This document shows positions 36,346 through 48,800 of a DNA stretch of 64,000 nt, piece by piece (the stretch's first letter is position 1; every line of letters starts with the position of its first letter). Position numbers and translations under genes: made by a program. Source of the DNA: Allacma fusca (Eukaryota; Arthropoda; Collembola; Symphypleona; Sminthuridae); the NCBI GenBank assembly GCA_947179485.1, contig OX359248.1, positions 3,613,501-3,677,500 on the forward strand, in the 5' to 3' direction. Below the pieces are notes generated by a model. The model was not told the origin of the DNA and searched no databases. It worked only from the letters and a program-made list of their open reading frames with translations.

Positions 36346-39300
36346 CTCTTCCCCGCTCATTGCTCTGCAGGGACTCTGTCCTCCTGTTCCTTTTAACGTC
36401 CCCTAAAAGCTCTGAGGCTTGTTCCCCGTCTATGTTTAAAAACTGAAATGGTAATGGGCCCTTTAAGAGCCTATGTATGTTTGGTCGTTGGAAATTTTGA
36501 ACGAGCACGGAATTAAAATCCTTAGTTTTTTTTTGCTAATATTAGTCACTCCCGGAGATCTCTCTTTCTACTTCGGTGAACTTTCAATGACATTTCAATG
36601 TCTCTGAATCATCATCGATTTCCATGAAATTCCCTCTTTTTGATTAAATCCTGGTTTTCGATCCTTAATTTAGAATGCCTCATTTTTATAATTACGCTCC
36701 AATCATTCCGTGATGGTGGTGGCAATCTGCCTAAATTACCTACACATCGTTCAAAATTAGATCTACGTGCCGTACTCGTGGTCATATTGAATGGGACTAT
36801 TGTCAATCGACGGGACGCTTTCTATATCTTTGGCATACAAAGTTCAAGATTTAGGAAAATTTAACACAGAATTTGTTTTTATTTACAAAGTAATTAATTA
36901 TATTCTTCTCCTTTTATGTCAAACCCCATCAGTTTTCATGTAAAACAAGATGTACTTGAGTAGTTTCAGAGATAAACTTTCTCCTAAAATTCTTGAGCCA
37001 CACTACAAATGGGGTAATTTCGAATATTTTGAAAAAATTAAATGGAGCCTTCCCTGTAGAAAGAGAAAGTTGAAGAAAGCAGAGGGTATAAAAGGAATGT
37101 CAATTCTTTCTTAGATAGGGACAGAAAGAATGCGATTAGAGAAATGTGCTGAGGGGAGAGAAAGCTTGAAAGAAGGGCTCAAAGTAAAAGCAACATTGTT
37201 AGACTTTCTCCATGCAAATGAAACCTTTGTACTTTGAATGTATCAATGGACTGGCTGGGAGTAATCGTCCTATGTAAATTCAAATGGAGAAAAGATAAAG
37301 CACATTCCACGTGTCAGGAACGTCAATAAACGCTTCTCCTAAGCCACCCCGTCGAATATCAGGCTGTCACCCGTTTCTTTTGATTAGCAGGACGTGAGTG
37401 GAGCGTATAACGAGGAGCCCTCACAATGCGGAGTACATCCTCAGACTCTCTCCTTCACAACTTAACAAATCACACTGGAGTATACAAATTGTTTAGACCA
37501 AGTGATCATTATTATAAATGTTGTCCTATCTCTGAGACAGTAATGAGAAGATAATGGATAGGAGCATCTGCTTTGACTTTCTTTTCTTCTTCCCCCAAAT
37601 CCCCCCGCTTTGTCCGCATCTGTAAAGGGAAGGAGAGGGATTTTTATACACAAGATTGTTTTCTATGGAGAAAGTTTTCTGGAGAAAGGATAAAAAAGAA
37701 TACAATAAATCAAAGAGTTGTTCTGCCCGAGTTTCAAGTGACAATCAACAAGGAAAAGGCGGACGCATTTTTCCAGTTCCTGGCACTTGATTATGCTTGG
37801 CCTGCTATGAGGAGAAAGCGAAGACTGGATAGACATATCAATAACACTACAGCACATGAGATCCTCTCTGAGCAGTAAAATGATATCTGGGCTCCGTCAA
37901 CACTCTCGACACAAAGGTACTTTCTCCTTTCTCTCTTACTTTCCCTACTTGAGAAACGCCAGGACAAACATATTTGAGCACTTCAAGTCCGAGGCGTAAA
38001 CTGAGAATCCACAAAAGGAAACAATAAAAAACAAATACAAGACTATGTCATGTTGTCGTAGATCATGATAAGCTCCGCAATTTTTTGAACTCCACTTGTC
38101 AACTTTTTATTTCAGAAATTTGTAATAATTCTAACAATGAGTAACATCCGCTAGAATTTGTTCCTCACTTTCATATCATCTCAGAATATTTCCCAGTAGC
38201 TTGTTACATCCTTCAATTCTACTTTTTGTTTATATTTGGAATCTGGAGAAAGCAGCCTATTTTCAGATTCGCATTCCGCCTTTGGAACTAAAAACCAATA
38301 ACTGAATTTTATGAATAAGAATTTGGAAACAGTCTTGGAAATAATTTAAATGTTCAGTGAATCCTTTTGAATTTTAACGTTACCGAATTAAGAGTACGAT
38401 TTCTATGAGAAGTAGACATTGACATAGCATGAGCTTTCACCAATGTTAAAACGTAATTATACGAGCTGGGAATAGAAAACCTTCTCTCACGGTTCATAAG
38501 GCAGATGATTCCAAATGGAAGTACTATTTTATTCAGAAAAAAATATGTACAAATAATAAAGTCTTTTGACTACTACGCGCTTTTGATGGGGAAAGAAAGT
38601 GCATGTAAATAAATGGGGGGTCGTAGGTCCTGTATTAGAAATTGTGTATCCAAAATAAATCTACGAGTTTGAGGGTAAAAAAAAGTGTGAGGATTTTCTT
38701 AAAAATGATATCCGGACTGTAAAATAAAATGAAGTGGGGGATAAAAAGGAATGGGAGAAAACGTATGAGATCTTTCTTGTCTTGCTGTGCCCATTTGTTG
38801 CACTGGTTAAATCCCCTCCTGTATTCATCCTGACCCTCTTCCCTCCTCTCCTCTCACCCATTATCCTTGCGGAAGATGAGTGTTGTAAGTCAAGTGAAAG
38901 GAGTTGGATAATGCTCCGGGAGAAGACTGAATGACCAGCCTGGGGAGAAAACTTGTCTTTATTTTAGCCTACCCTCCATTTACATTCTATTTTCTCCAGA
39001 TAAAACAAAATATCCGGTTCATTCAGCCCAAATACACTCCGGAGTTATCAGGCTCAACACTCGTCCCCAGCCAGGTTGGATTTATATGTGCATATGAGGA
39101 GAGCATAGCATGAGACAATATGTAGGCTAATGCCACGAGACGCTCCTTGTCCTCGAAAACCTAACAGCACATATTTGCATGAGTAAAATCGAGGGGAAAG
39201 TCCTCAGCCCCTGTGTATCATTGGACGCATGATAATAACCACGCATACTTTCTCCGGGACCCTCCGGCTATTAAATAATAACGGATATAGCCATGTCCTG

Positions 39301-39812
39301 GTTTTGTATCAAAACCCTTCAACGTCGTCTTGGCAGGCAACTTCCTAAGAAACAGGGCTGGGGAAAGTTCCAAATTACAAATAAATCATCCTTTATAAAA
39401 AAACTTCTCTAGAAAGTTTATTATTCCCAGAAATGTCCAGGAATTGTCACCCAAGTTCTAAATTATTTCCTTTTCAAAACAATTGTTACGTTTCCAAAAA
39501 TTTCTCAATAACTCCAACAGACATTTCAAAATTTTCGAAGGCACTCTTTTAACATTTTAAACTTTCTTCTCAATTTACTTCAATATTTTTTTTAAATTCT
39601 CAATAAATGCCAAATTTCCCAGAACTTTTCTCTCTAAATTTCTCTCTGAAATTGATTTTCTGTAAAAACTATGTACTCCTGGAAATATTTTCGTAGCCAG
39701 ATTTTTAAATATCGAGAATAAAATACTTGAATTTTGTAAAAATTCCATATTTGTAAGGGTTACTTATTTTTTGAGGGATTTAAAACTTGTCGGTTTTCCT
39801 AAATTTCCCCAG

Positions 39813-39984
39813 TCCCGATTATAAAGAAGGTTTCGGTGGAAGTTTCCTTCAGATTTTTCCCTCCTCTGTCAGCCAAATTTTTGGCAAGCTCGGATCAAAT
39901 CATCCTGGAAGAAAACAAATGTTTTATTATTGGGACGGACTTGAGTGCCCTGGAAGGAAATGTAGTAGCATTTATTAGAAAGTC
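39813..39984 (+). other. possible exon, unassigned
   Basis: A segment bounded by a pyrimidine-rich acceptor (TTTCCTAAATTTCCCCAG) and a perfect GTAAGT donor. Two frames are informative. One runs open from acceptor to donor with a stop immediately inside the presumed intron (reading VPIIKKVSVEVSF...). The other starts PDYKEGFGG and stops with TAG at 39976-39978; its entry phase would match a phase 2 donor overlapping the Dpr stop codon at 32534. Neither peptide is recognised. It could be a chance combination. Confidence 0.18.
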
Positions 39985-41494
39985 GTAAGTAGATTTGTGA
40001 CATTTCCAGCAATAAATCAGAGGGCTGATCTCAAATCAAGCTTTGTACTACATTTACAGAACCATAGGCATGAACCGGGCTTTTGTTTCATGTCATTGAT
40101 CATAATCAAATTGCATGGAGAGAGAGAGAGAGAAGGAAGCAAATAGCTTTCTCCGCGTCCCCTCCCCCCGCTCCCTCCATTCTTATGACCAAAACCGTAG
40201 TCTTATTTTTGTTACGGGAGATATGCGGATGAAGAAATCCTGGGGAGTACTCATTTTAGACGGTATTTCCAAGAGTTGAAAGAAAGCATTATGTACATGA
40301 AAGGGAAATTAAATGGAGAAAGTAGCAAAGGACTCGTATGAATTTTATGCGGACATTTTTCCTCGGAGCTTGGAGTAAGTTAGGATTTTTATACGCAATA
40401 AAGCCCAATATATAAGGGACAAGAGTGCTTTCCCATATAATAATTTATAGGAGTTGTATGTTTGTATTTAAGACTTTATTGGTTGAGCGTCATAAAGGAG
40501 AGATAAAGATTAAAGATATGGATGGAGTGGAGATGTGCAGGCCAAAAATGGCAAATTGATCGACGAGCCCTTCTCATTCCCCCTCCACAACACCACATCC
40601 AGGGTCTCACAAAATTTTACATCCCTGTTAAAATCCTCGTAAATAAAAAAAATCTTACTGGGAAATGTGTCATAGTTTGTAGCCGGGAATAATTGAGAAT
40701 GCTTTTAGCTCAAATTTCATTGTGCATTTTCAGTAGTTAGTACAATCAAGCCCTAATTACTCTTCCCACATGTTCTCAATTCAGTTTAATTACAAATAAT
40801 TATTCCTGTATTGACGTTCCAAAGACATTTTGTGGGACACTGTATACACAGCAGATACGTCCATAGTAGGTGCATATATACGTATGTAGTATACTGTATA
40901 TGTACATATATATTTGGACAGTGCATTTATATGTACTTTCAGAATGACAAAAACTGAGTGTATAAATAAATATACGGAGTTAAAAATCCTGCACGGACCT
41001 CTGGCTGAAGTGAGGGAGAAAGTCAGGAGAAAGTAGATAGGAGAAAGTTTACGTATAGCTCCTACTGATATGTTCCAGGGGTCTTATACAAAGAATTTTC
41101 TTCACAGGAGGAGAAAAGTATAGCCACTGCTCCATCCATCTATTTCCACTACCATCACTCAGCCCCGCTCCTTTTTATCTTTACACTCCAACTTGTCCAC
41201 TTTAAGTGCTTTCACTAAATACATGTCTGGAACGAAGCCCCTGTCCCCTCAAACTACCCTCCATTAAATCATTCAATATCAGTGGGTCCCATTCCCTCAT
41301 TTTTCTTTAAACTTTAAAACAGTCAATTTCATTTCCCCTCTGTGTTGTTTGCACACTCCTATCTCCTACAGTCCAAGCCTCTCGTACTGGCGCCCTCTAA
41401 AAGGAATCGGGCTGGACTAAACTCTCAAGGAAAAGCTATGAATATTTTTTGAGAATGATAGCAATTTCCCTATGATTTTTTCAAAGCTTTTCGG

Positions 41495-41624
41495 CAGTTT
41501 ATTTTGAAATTTGGGAAAAATCTTTGAGGAGGGCGATCCTTGTGGGGTGATCATTTTGACAGTTTATTTTGAAATTTTTGAAAAATATTTTAGGAGGGCG
41601 ATCCTTGTAGCGTGACATAGTTTA
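41495..41624 (+). repeat. two-copy 65 bp tandem duplication
   Basis: CAGTTTATTTTGAAATTT begins at 41495 and again at 41560, and AGGAGGGCGATCCTTGT recurs at the same offset. The copies differ at roughly ten positions, so the duplication is not very recent. Confidence 0.85.
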
Positions 41625-44600
41625 TTAAGGGTGCAGGGAGTCATTGTGGGGAGAGTGGACTAAACTAATTAGACTGGGAATATGCTGTAAGACAGGAGGA
41701 TGTTATCTAGTTGGAAGGGGATAGGAGGTGAAATCGGCGAAAGGGAATTTTGATATTAAATGAGAATTTTGTAGGGAAGGGAAGGATTTTGACGGAAGAA
41801 AGTGGGGAAAGTGAAGCGTTGTCTGCACAACTGTGGATTTGAAGGTAGGTGTACCGACACTAATTAGAACCAGTGTTCTACACTTGCTCTGAGCTTGTCG
41901 TTGTGGAACAAGCCAAACTACCCGAGGATCAATTACAATCCAGTCAAACTTGACATGCTGGTTTGTCAACTTTCACTTCCTCCCCAACATGCACACATTT
42001 TGGCAGGAGGGACAAGACCGCGGAGGAACAATTCTACAACAACTGTAGATATGCAAATCACTTGCAAATCTCCAATTCCAATTTGACTTTCATCCTTGTA
42101 ACATTCCGACACACACACACAAGTTTTCCATGGGAAGCTCAGAGTGCTTTCCCCGTCCTGTTTCTGATTAGTGCAAACCTTCCGTGTGGATGAAATCTGC
42201 ATTCAAATTTTCTCCATATGAGGTATTCTGAATAAATGGATTGTTCTCTGGAAATTTACTGTGCTCTCAGGCCACTCTCCCTGAGTCATATTCCCTTACA
42301 GCTCTTGACATTGGACATATTCCCTATAATAGGAGTTGATGGCTCGGAACCGACATTCTTACTGCAGTTCCTCTCTTTCCTCTCCGGGTTTCAACTTTGT
42401 CCAATGTTCGGTATTTTTTGAACCTCCCGAGCGTACTGGCTTCTAGTGTTCAAAATTGATTTTGCTTAAATTTCAATTTTTTGTACTTGCCATTGTTGAA
42501 AATTCTTTTCTCTGAAATATTTTTACGTGAAATATATTGTTTTAATAAATTTTTCTTTCCATTTTTTCCAACTCATTTACAACTTTTTAAGGCTGAGATT
42601 ACTCCCCTTTCTCCAGAAATTGTTTCCGTGTGTTTGAATTTTCAAAACAGATTTTGAGAGAGCTGAGAGCTCAAGAGCTAGAGAGGGAGGTGACAAGGAC
42701 ATTTAAAGATTTTTGCTTTCTCCAACCTTTTCAATAATTTGAAATAATTCTAAAAACAATTTCTACAATTCGTTGAACTCTTGAATATTCTTAATTTCCC
42801 CCTGATTCCAGAACGTTTTCCACTTGTCCTGTATTTTTTATTTAATTGGACACTTTTTTATCTCTTTTTTATACTGAAGTTCATATGTACGTTTAAGTAC
42901 GAGGACATTTTTTGGGAGTAATTCTAAGATGCCGTTGTGTATTTTTTTTTCATGAATTTATTTTGGCTGATAAGCTTCTGTCGAATTTCTACTTTAAAAA
43001 GCTGAAATGTCAGGCAATTTTCTAAAATCTACATCTTGAAAGACACATTCTTATAATTATTCTTTCTTACATGAAAATTAATTGCTTAATTTAGTGGGTA
43101 TCTGTAATATCTATGGAGAGCTGATATGCCTAGGTGACACTAGGAAAGGACGGAGCGCTCCATTGTTAGATCCGGGAAACATATTTTGAGTAGTAGCAGA
43201 TGGGCGGTTGTGAAATTTGAAATGCCCACCATTTGTGAAGGAAGTGCTACTTGATTAGTTAACTTTCTCTGGAGAGAATTCGACATGAAGAGCTAGGATA
43301 ATATTCAAATCTAAAGTGTAACTTTCTCCAGCGGAGACAGTAGCATTTGACTAGTAGCGAATATGACTGTAAGTAATAAGAAGGACGGTATTCTGGGAGA
43401 GTGAGTCCAAAGCTGGGAGTAATCAGAGGTAATTAAAATCCTTCAGGTCTTACACAGACCGTCAAATCATACAGTCCGCTTTCTCCGCTTTCTCCATCAT
43501 AGATTCTCCCCTAATAATATTAACTAAATACTCAGAGCTTTAATTAACTTCGCATTTTATTTTCTATTCTCCTAAAATTCATTCAATGGATTTGAGGAGA
43601 ATTCCTGATCGATGTACTCATGGATCAGGAATGATTAGCTTCATAAAAACCCGATGCTTTGATCTGAAATAGGTTTTATTATTGTAATTTTTATATGAAC
43701 AGGGATTCAATGTAAATAATTAAAGTAATTAAATTCCAAACGTATATAATTACACTTCAAAGAGAGCAAATCAGTTCATCGGGATTGTTACTATGCGTCA
43801 GCATGGACAGATTCGACTGTATGGATGAGGAATCGCTAATGAGCTATAATGCTCAGGAGAAATAGGATTTGAAAAAACAAATCCTCTAAAGAAAGTGCGA
43901 ATTAGTGAAAGCATACTTTCTCCAGGAATTTCATTAAATAGCCTTGTGGAATGGATCCAGGAAAGACTGAAGGTTTGAATTCATATTCCTTTGCTTGGAA
44001 AAGGACGACTCAAGACGACAGGAGTGGGGAGTGTTTGAAGTGAGTGGGGTATAATTTCCAGAAAAAACGACAAATATTTGAGATAGGAAAAGTATACGGG
44101 AGCTTTTATGTCAGAGATTTGGTTTGACAGCCAATCAATAAATACACAGAAGGATAGGAATAAAACAATGCGGCGGCATGTTCCCAGGGAAAAGAGTGCA
44201 AGAGCGGGACGTCAGGGAGAGGGAGAGAGGCGGAAAGGAAGCTGGAGACGGATGTTGATGGTGCGAGAGAAAGTCAGGGACGATTTTTCTCAACTGCCAA
44301 GTGAATATGTTGACATGGCACATGGCAATTCTACACACTCCAGCCCGTCACTTCTCATTACGTGCGCACATAAAACACCCCACATATTCAATCTCATTAC
44401 TCTCCCAAATTCCCATTTGCTCATTCTTTAATTTCATTTTGTCAGATCAGAAGCTTGTGGGACTGTATGGGTGCTGGTGAGAGAGAGAGAGAGAGCGCGT
44501 TAATACTTGCACTTGAATTGAAATTTGGCCACTTTACTCCTCTCATTTTCCTCTGAACACTCTCTCAGACCCATTCACACTCCAAACACATATTGCTTCC

Positions 44601-44997
44601 TCTCATCACTTTCACTTTCAAAAAGTTACCTACTTTCTCTCTCCTTCCGCTCACTCTCTCGTCAAAGCGTTCTCTCTGAAATGGTTCCCATAACAAGTAT
44701 ACTCAGACAAACTTTCTCTCTATCTATCTGTTTGTAGCTAATTTGGAATTTAAAAACGAGTGGGGAAAGGCAGGGAAGTGTTTAGAGGAATTCAATCTAT
44801 TAGATTGATGGACTTGAAGCTCTTGACTAATTAAATTACTGGTCATTCAAGTTCATGAGAAAGGCACTCTTCTCACTTGCCCATCTCGTCAATCTGGTTT
44901 GGCTTGAACAGCTTGTTTGCTTTCCCCATCCTTCCACTCTTCTATACCTTTCTCTCAGTAGCAATGTTTCTCTCTAACTACACTAGTACTTTCTCTA

Positions 44998-45250
44998 GTT
45001 TACTTTCCCCTATACTTTCTCCTATACCTTATCATATACTTTCTCCTATACCTTATCTTATACTTTCTCCTATACCTTATCTTATATTTTCTCCTATACC
45101 TTCTCTTATACTTTCTCTTATACTTTCTCTTATACTTTCTCTTATACTTTCTCTTATACTTTCTCTTATACTTTCTCTTATATCTTCTCCTATACCTTCT
45201 CCTATGCCTTCTCTTATACTTTCTCTTATTCTTTCCCGTATACTTTGCCT
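44998..45250 (-). repeat. 12 bp minisatellite, unit TACTTTCTCTTA
   Basis: A dense array of 12-base units. About six perfect TACTTTCTCTTA copies lie at roughly 45109-45180. To the left, 24-base pairs TACTTTCTCC-TATACCTTATCT alternate. Flanks decay into similar words as far as about 45360. On the minus strand the core is GAGAAAGTATAA, one step from the GTGAAAGTACAA core at 9.9 and 35.3 kb. The Lys-Tyr-Lys-Arg-type open frame on the minus strand is an artefact. Confidence 0.95.
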
Positions 45251-45653
45251 TACATCCCATATGGTTTCTCCTGTGTTGATTGATACATTTGCTATGTACT
45301 CTCACTATATACAAATAAAAACTCTTTCCGCAGTTTCTTCCTTTTCGAACAGTTTCACACATGTTTGATCTCTTAATATGTAATAACTATATAAATATGT
45401 CAGTACTAATGCATCTCTGAAAGGAAAAAATCCTACCCGTATGAATAATGGCATGATTTTATTAGTCGAGAAAATTAAATGCTGTGTATACATGAATCAG
45501 TAGAAATATCTTTTCATTTACGTAAAAGGTGATTGTAAGGAAGTTTGCCCAGAATGTTTAATTTGATGCTTACAATAAGAACACACTAGTGTACAACAGA
45601 TATGTGTTGCTTTATTTGGTGTATCCGACTCATCACATGTTTGTATGAGAATA

Positions 45654-45839
45654 CAGTGTATTTCCTATATAGTGGCTTACTGTTAGACAGCGTTACCTTT
45701 ACATTGACATACTTAAATTTTCCCTACGATTACATTTACAATAATTATATGTATAGTATTAACATATAGTGGCAACACCATACATATATTGGCAGGTATT
45801 TTGTCATCCCTTGGAAACCACTATATACGAAATTCACTG
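45654..45839. mobile_element. MITE-like element with 27 bp terminal inverted repeats and TA target duplication
   Basis: The left end starts CAGTGTATTTCCTATATAG and the reverse complement of the right end starts CAGTGAATTTCGTATATAG. Over 27 bases, 23 match. The element is 186 bases long, has no coding capacity and is flanked by TA on both sides (45652-45653 and 45840-45841). TA duplication, short length and CAGTG ends fit a non-autonomous Tc1/mariner or pogo-type element. An internal ATATAGTGGC copy of the terminal sequence lies near 45764. Which autonomous family mobilised it cannot be told. Confidence 0.8.
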
Positions 45840-45841
45840 TA

Positions 45842-48800
45842 AAACAGGGTAAAGTAGTGCGAGCGTTCTAGAGTAGCAAAATTGTAAATCTTATTGCGTA
45901 AAATTTAGTTTAGTAAATTTTCGTAGATAATTCAACCGCTGTTTGAATGTTTTTATACGTTTATACGCATGTTTTGCATTTAGAAAGATAGTGACTCTAG
46001 AGAGAGAATCGTTGGGTTGAATTAGTTCCCGTCTATTTTATTTGTCCTTAAATTATTTTAGCTCTCATTACCCAACTACATACATCGTTGTCTACAAAAG
46101 GGAATAATATTACACGGAATTTTTCACTACTTGGAGATTCTCAGTTCTTCGATGAACTCCTGTATAAAAGTTAGAAAGACGTCTGACACTCACCTATAGA
46201 CATATTCCCCTCTCTAATAGTACTCACGAAGACGTGAACATAGTGAGTGAGATCGACTTTCACTCTCGGTGAAAGTAGCTACCGACACACGCCATTCAAG
46301 GGAGGAAAGCAATCTCTTGCCAATTGACTCTGTCTATTCCCTCGGAATATCTCCTTTCCTGCCACGTCCGCCACTTTTTCCTCAGGCCTCAAGAGCCTCT
46401 GTGTGTGTGTGTGAGAGAGAGAGAGGAGGAAAAAGAAAGAGGAAAAAGGAAATCGGTGTTAACACAATCGTCTAATATTGCAAATTCCTGAATTAATCAC
46501 ACAATTACTGAGGAAAGGGGCTAATAGGACGGTGCATTGTAAGTTGCCAAAGAGAAAGTACTAGAGGGAATTTGGCACACACGTCCGACCCAGCGCCTTC
46601 CCCCAAGCTGACATAAATGTTAACAAAGCCTGGGCAGACAGGAGGAGGGAGGTTGCTCAGAATAGAGAGAGAGAGAGAGAGGTTGTTTTGGAACGTGGAG
46701 CACGGAGAAAGCAAGAAGAGAAAGCAGAGAGTACTTAGCTAATGACACGTGAGTACAAGCCCTTGCTGTTTGGAACCTTTGCTGGGGACAAGAAAAAAAC
46801 AGGGAAGACAAGGGAGGAGAGAGAAAGTGAAGAGAAAGCAGAGAAAGTAGTTTTTCCCAAATAACTTTTTAGATTTAACCCCCTTTGATTTGCTCGTGTG
46901 TTTTGTTGGCCTTATTCCATGTTTCATTTGGTATGTAGGGACGTGTGCGTGTGTGTTGGGGCGTCCCGACTCCTATAAGTATATGCATGGGGGAGTGGAG
47001 GATTTGGCAGTGAGAAATAAACTTTAAGATGAAATCCTTTCTTTGGCAAAAATAAGATTAGATTAGACATTGAGGTGCTGAGGAGGAGAATAAGTTGTGA
47101 AATAGAAAGCTATTTCGTGGATGTAACAAGAGATTCTTTCACTACCAGCACTTACACCCATCTAATCCAACCTTCTCGCTTAGGTGAATCCCTTTAACGT
47201 GGACGGAATCCCTGATCCTCAGCCCACTCCTACATATGTACACGTCTCCAGCCACTCACTCCCAGACACTTCCATATATCTCAGTCCATCTCCCCTACCA
47301 GGAGTTGAGCATTACACAAATCCCAACCAGTCCTTCCAAACTCACTGTCTCTTTTTCTCCCGCAGAATAAACCAAACTTAATATTTACCTAGTGCATAGC
47401 TACAATGTTATTAAGAGTCCTCACGCAAATAGCTGTACAATGTTCATAAATACAAGAGTAACACACACACACACACACACACACACCTTCAAATCCTGAG
47501 TGCATCATAAGGACATGGAGATGGTCACTTTTATCTCAAAATAATTCCGTCCGTGGTACAGCTGAAAGCTTTAACTCCCTCCGTAATTGAGATACAAAAC
47601 TATAAGTGAACAGCGTACATCCGTACATATAAAGGATATGTACGAAATATAAAAAACCTTCAGATAAAATTATGTCCCTCGAACGAGAGCCGTTCAAAGT
47701 TTGACTCTCCCTCCAAATCACAACCAATCATTTGAGCTGGAACGTCTCACTAAATCTCCATCCTGGAAATAAAAGGGCCATGCATGTACATGCATATACG
47801 CTTATAAGTGTAACTATCCCTCCACACATGCAGGTATAAGGCTACAAGCTAACATATAGATATAAAGTCCCATATAAGATAACACATGCACAAGCCAGCT
47901 TTTAATCATTCAGTAAAAAGTTTGGCTTTCTCCTTCCCTAACTCAGTCTCACTCTTTTCCCAACTCACTTTCACTCGGTCCTTTACTAACTCCAGCTTTC
48001 TCCCTGGTACTTTCTCCTCTTTCTACTATCTCTCTCATTGAAGAGGGCCGCTGAGAGGAAGTGAGACACTCCCACTGTCAGTCCGACTTTCTCCCTTTGA
48101 TTTAAAAGTTAGAGGAAATTTAAAGCTGAAAATGAACTTGCACGCACTGATTTCCCCCACACTTTCTCCTTCACTTATAAATTCCAAGAGATCTCAGGAT
48201 GAGGAAAAGTTGTTCTCCAAACCACACAACTTTCTCAGGAGAGGGAGAGAGAGAGAGAAAAAAAAAATGAAGTAAGTTGAGACATTTGTTGACCCTCTCG
48301 AGTCGAGTGTGAGGAAAGGATGGTAGAGATAGAGAAAGTGGAGGGAGAAAACGAGGCGGAAACAGATAAGAAATGTGGGATGTTTTTTTCCAAGGTAAGG
48401 CAAAAATTACACCAGAACTTGCTCCCATCCAATATTTTACCGGTCCTTTATCATTTCCATAGGAACATTTCCGTGAGATTTTACTACAGTCCACTCTCGC
48501 CATGCAACAGCACTCCTAACGGGAGTCAAATGTTTTCCCTTTGATTCATTTTCTAGTGAGAAAAATCTGTATCCTTGCGTTTAACCAATTGCTATGTTTT
48601 TATAAGGCCTCTAAAATATCTTCAAACCTGGGGATAAAATTCGTTAACGATGAGGTCCTTTCTATTGAGTGAATGCTTTGTACTATTTGGTCCTAAGTGG
48701 GATCCGTCCCGATGGGATGAACTGAATACAGACACGTTTCAAGAAGCCTACAAATAACAGTGTGTTACTGAAACTTTGCAAATATTTTGTGCCCATTTGA

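Larger units (their letters stand above)
36346..44990. other. intergenic sequence, no supported gene
   Basis: AT-rich, non-repetitive background with scattered GGAGAAAG/CTTTCTCC words (three within 41015-41047), a GA run near 40118-40133 and a 65-base duplication at 41495-41624. One weak exon-like segment (39813-39984) is listed separately. Nothing else is recognisable. Confidence 0.5.

Noticed and set aside
45000-45368. Arg/Lys/Tyr-rich minus-strand and Leu-Ile-Leu-Ser plus-strand open frames
   Set aside because: Translations of the TACTTTCTCTTA array in both directions.
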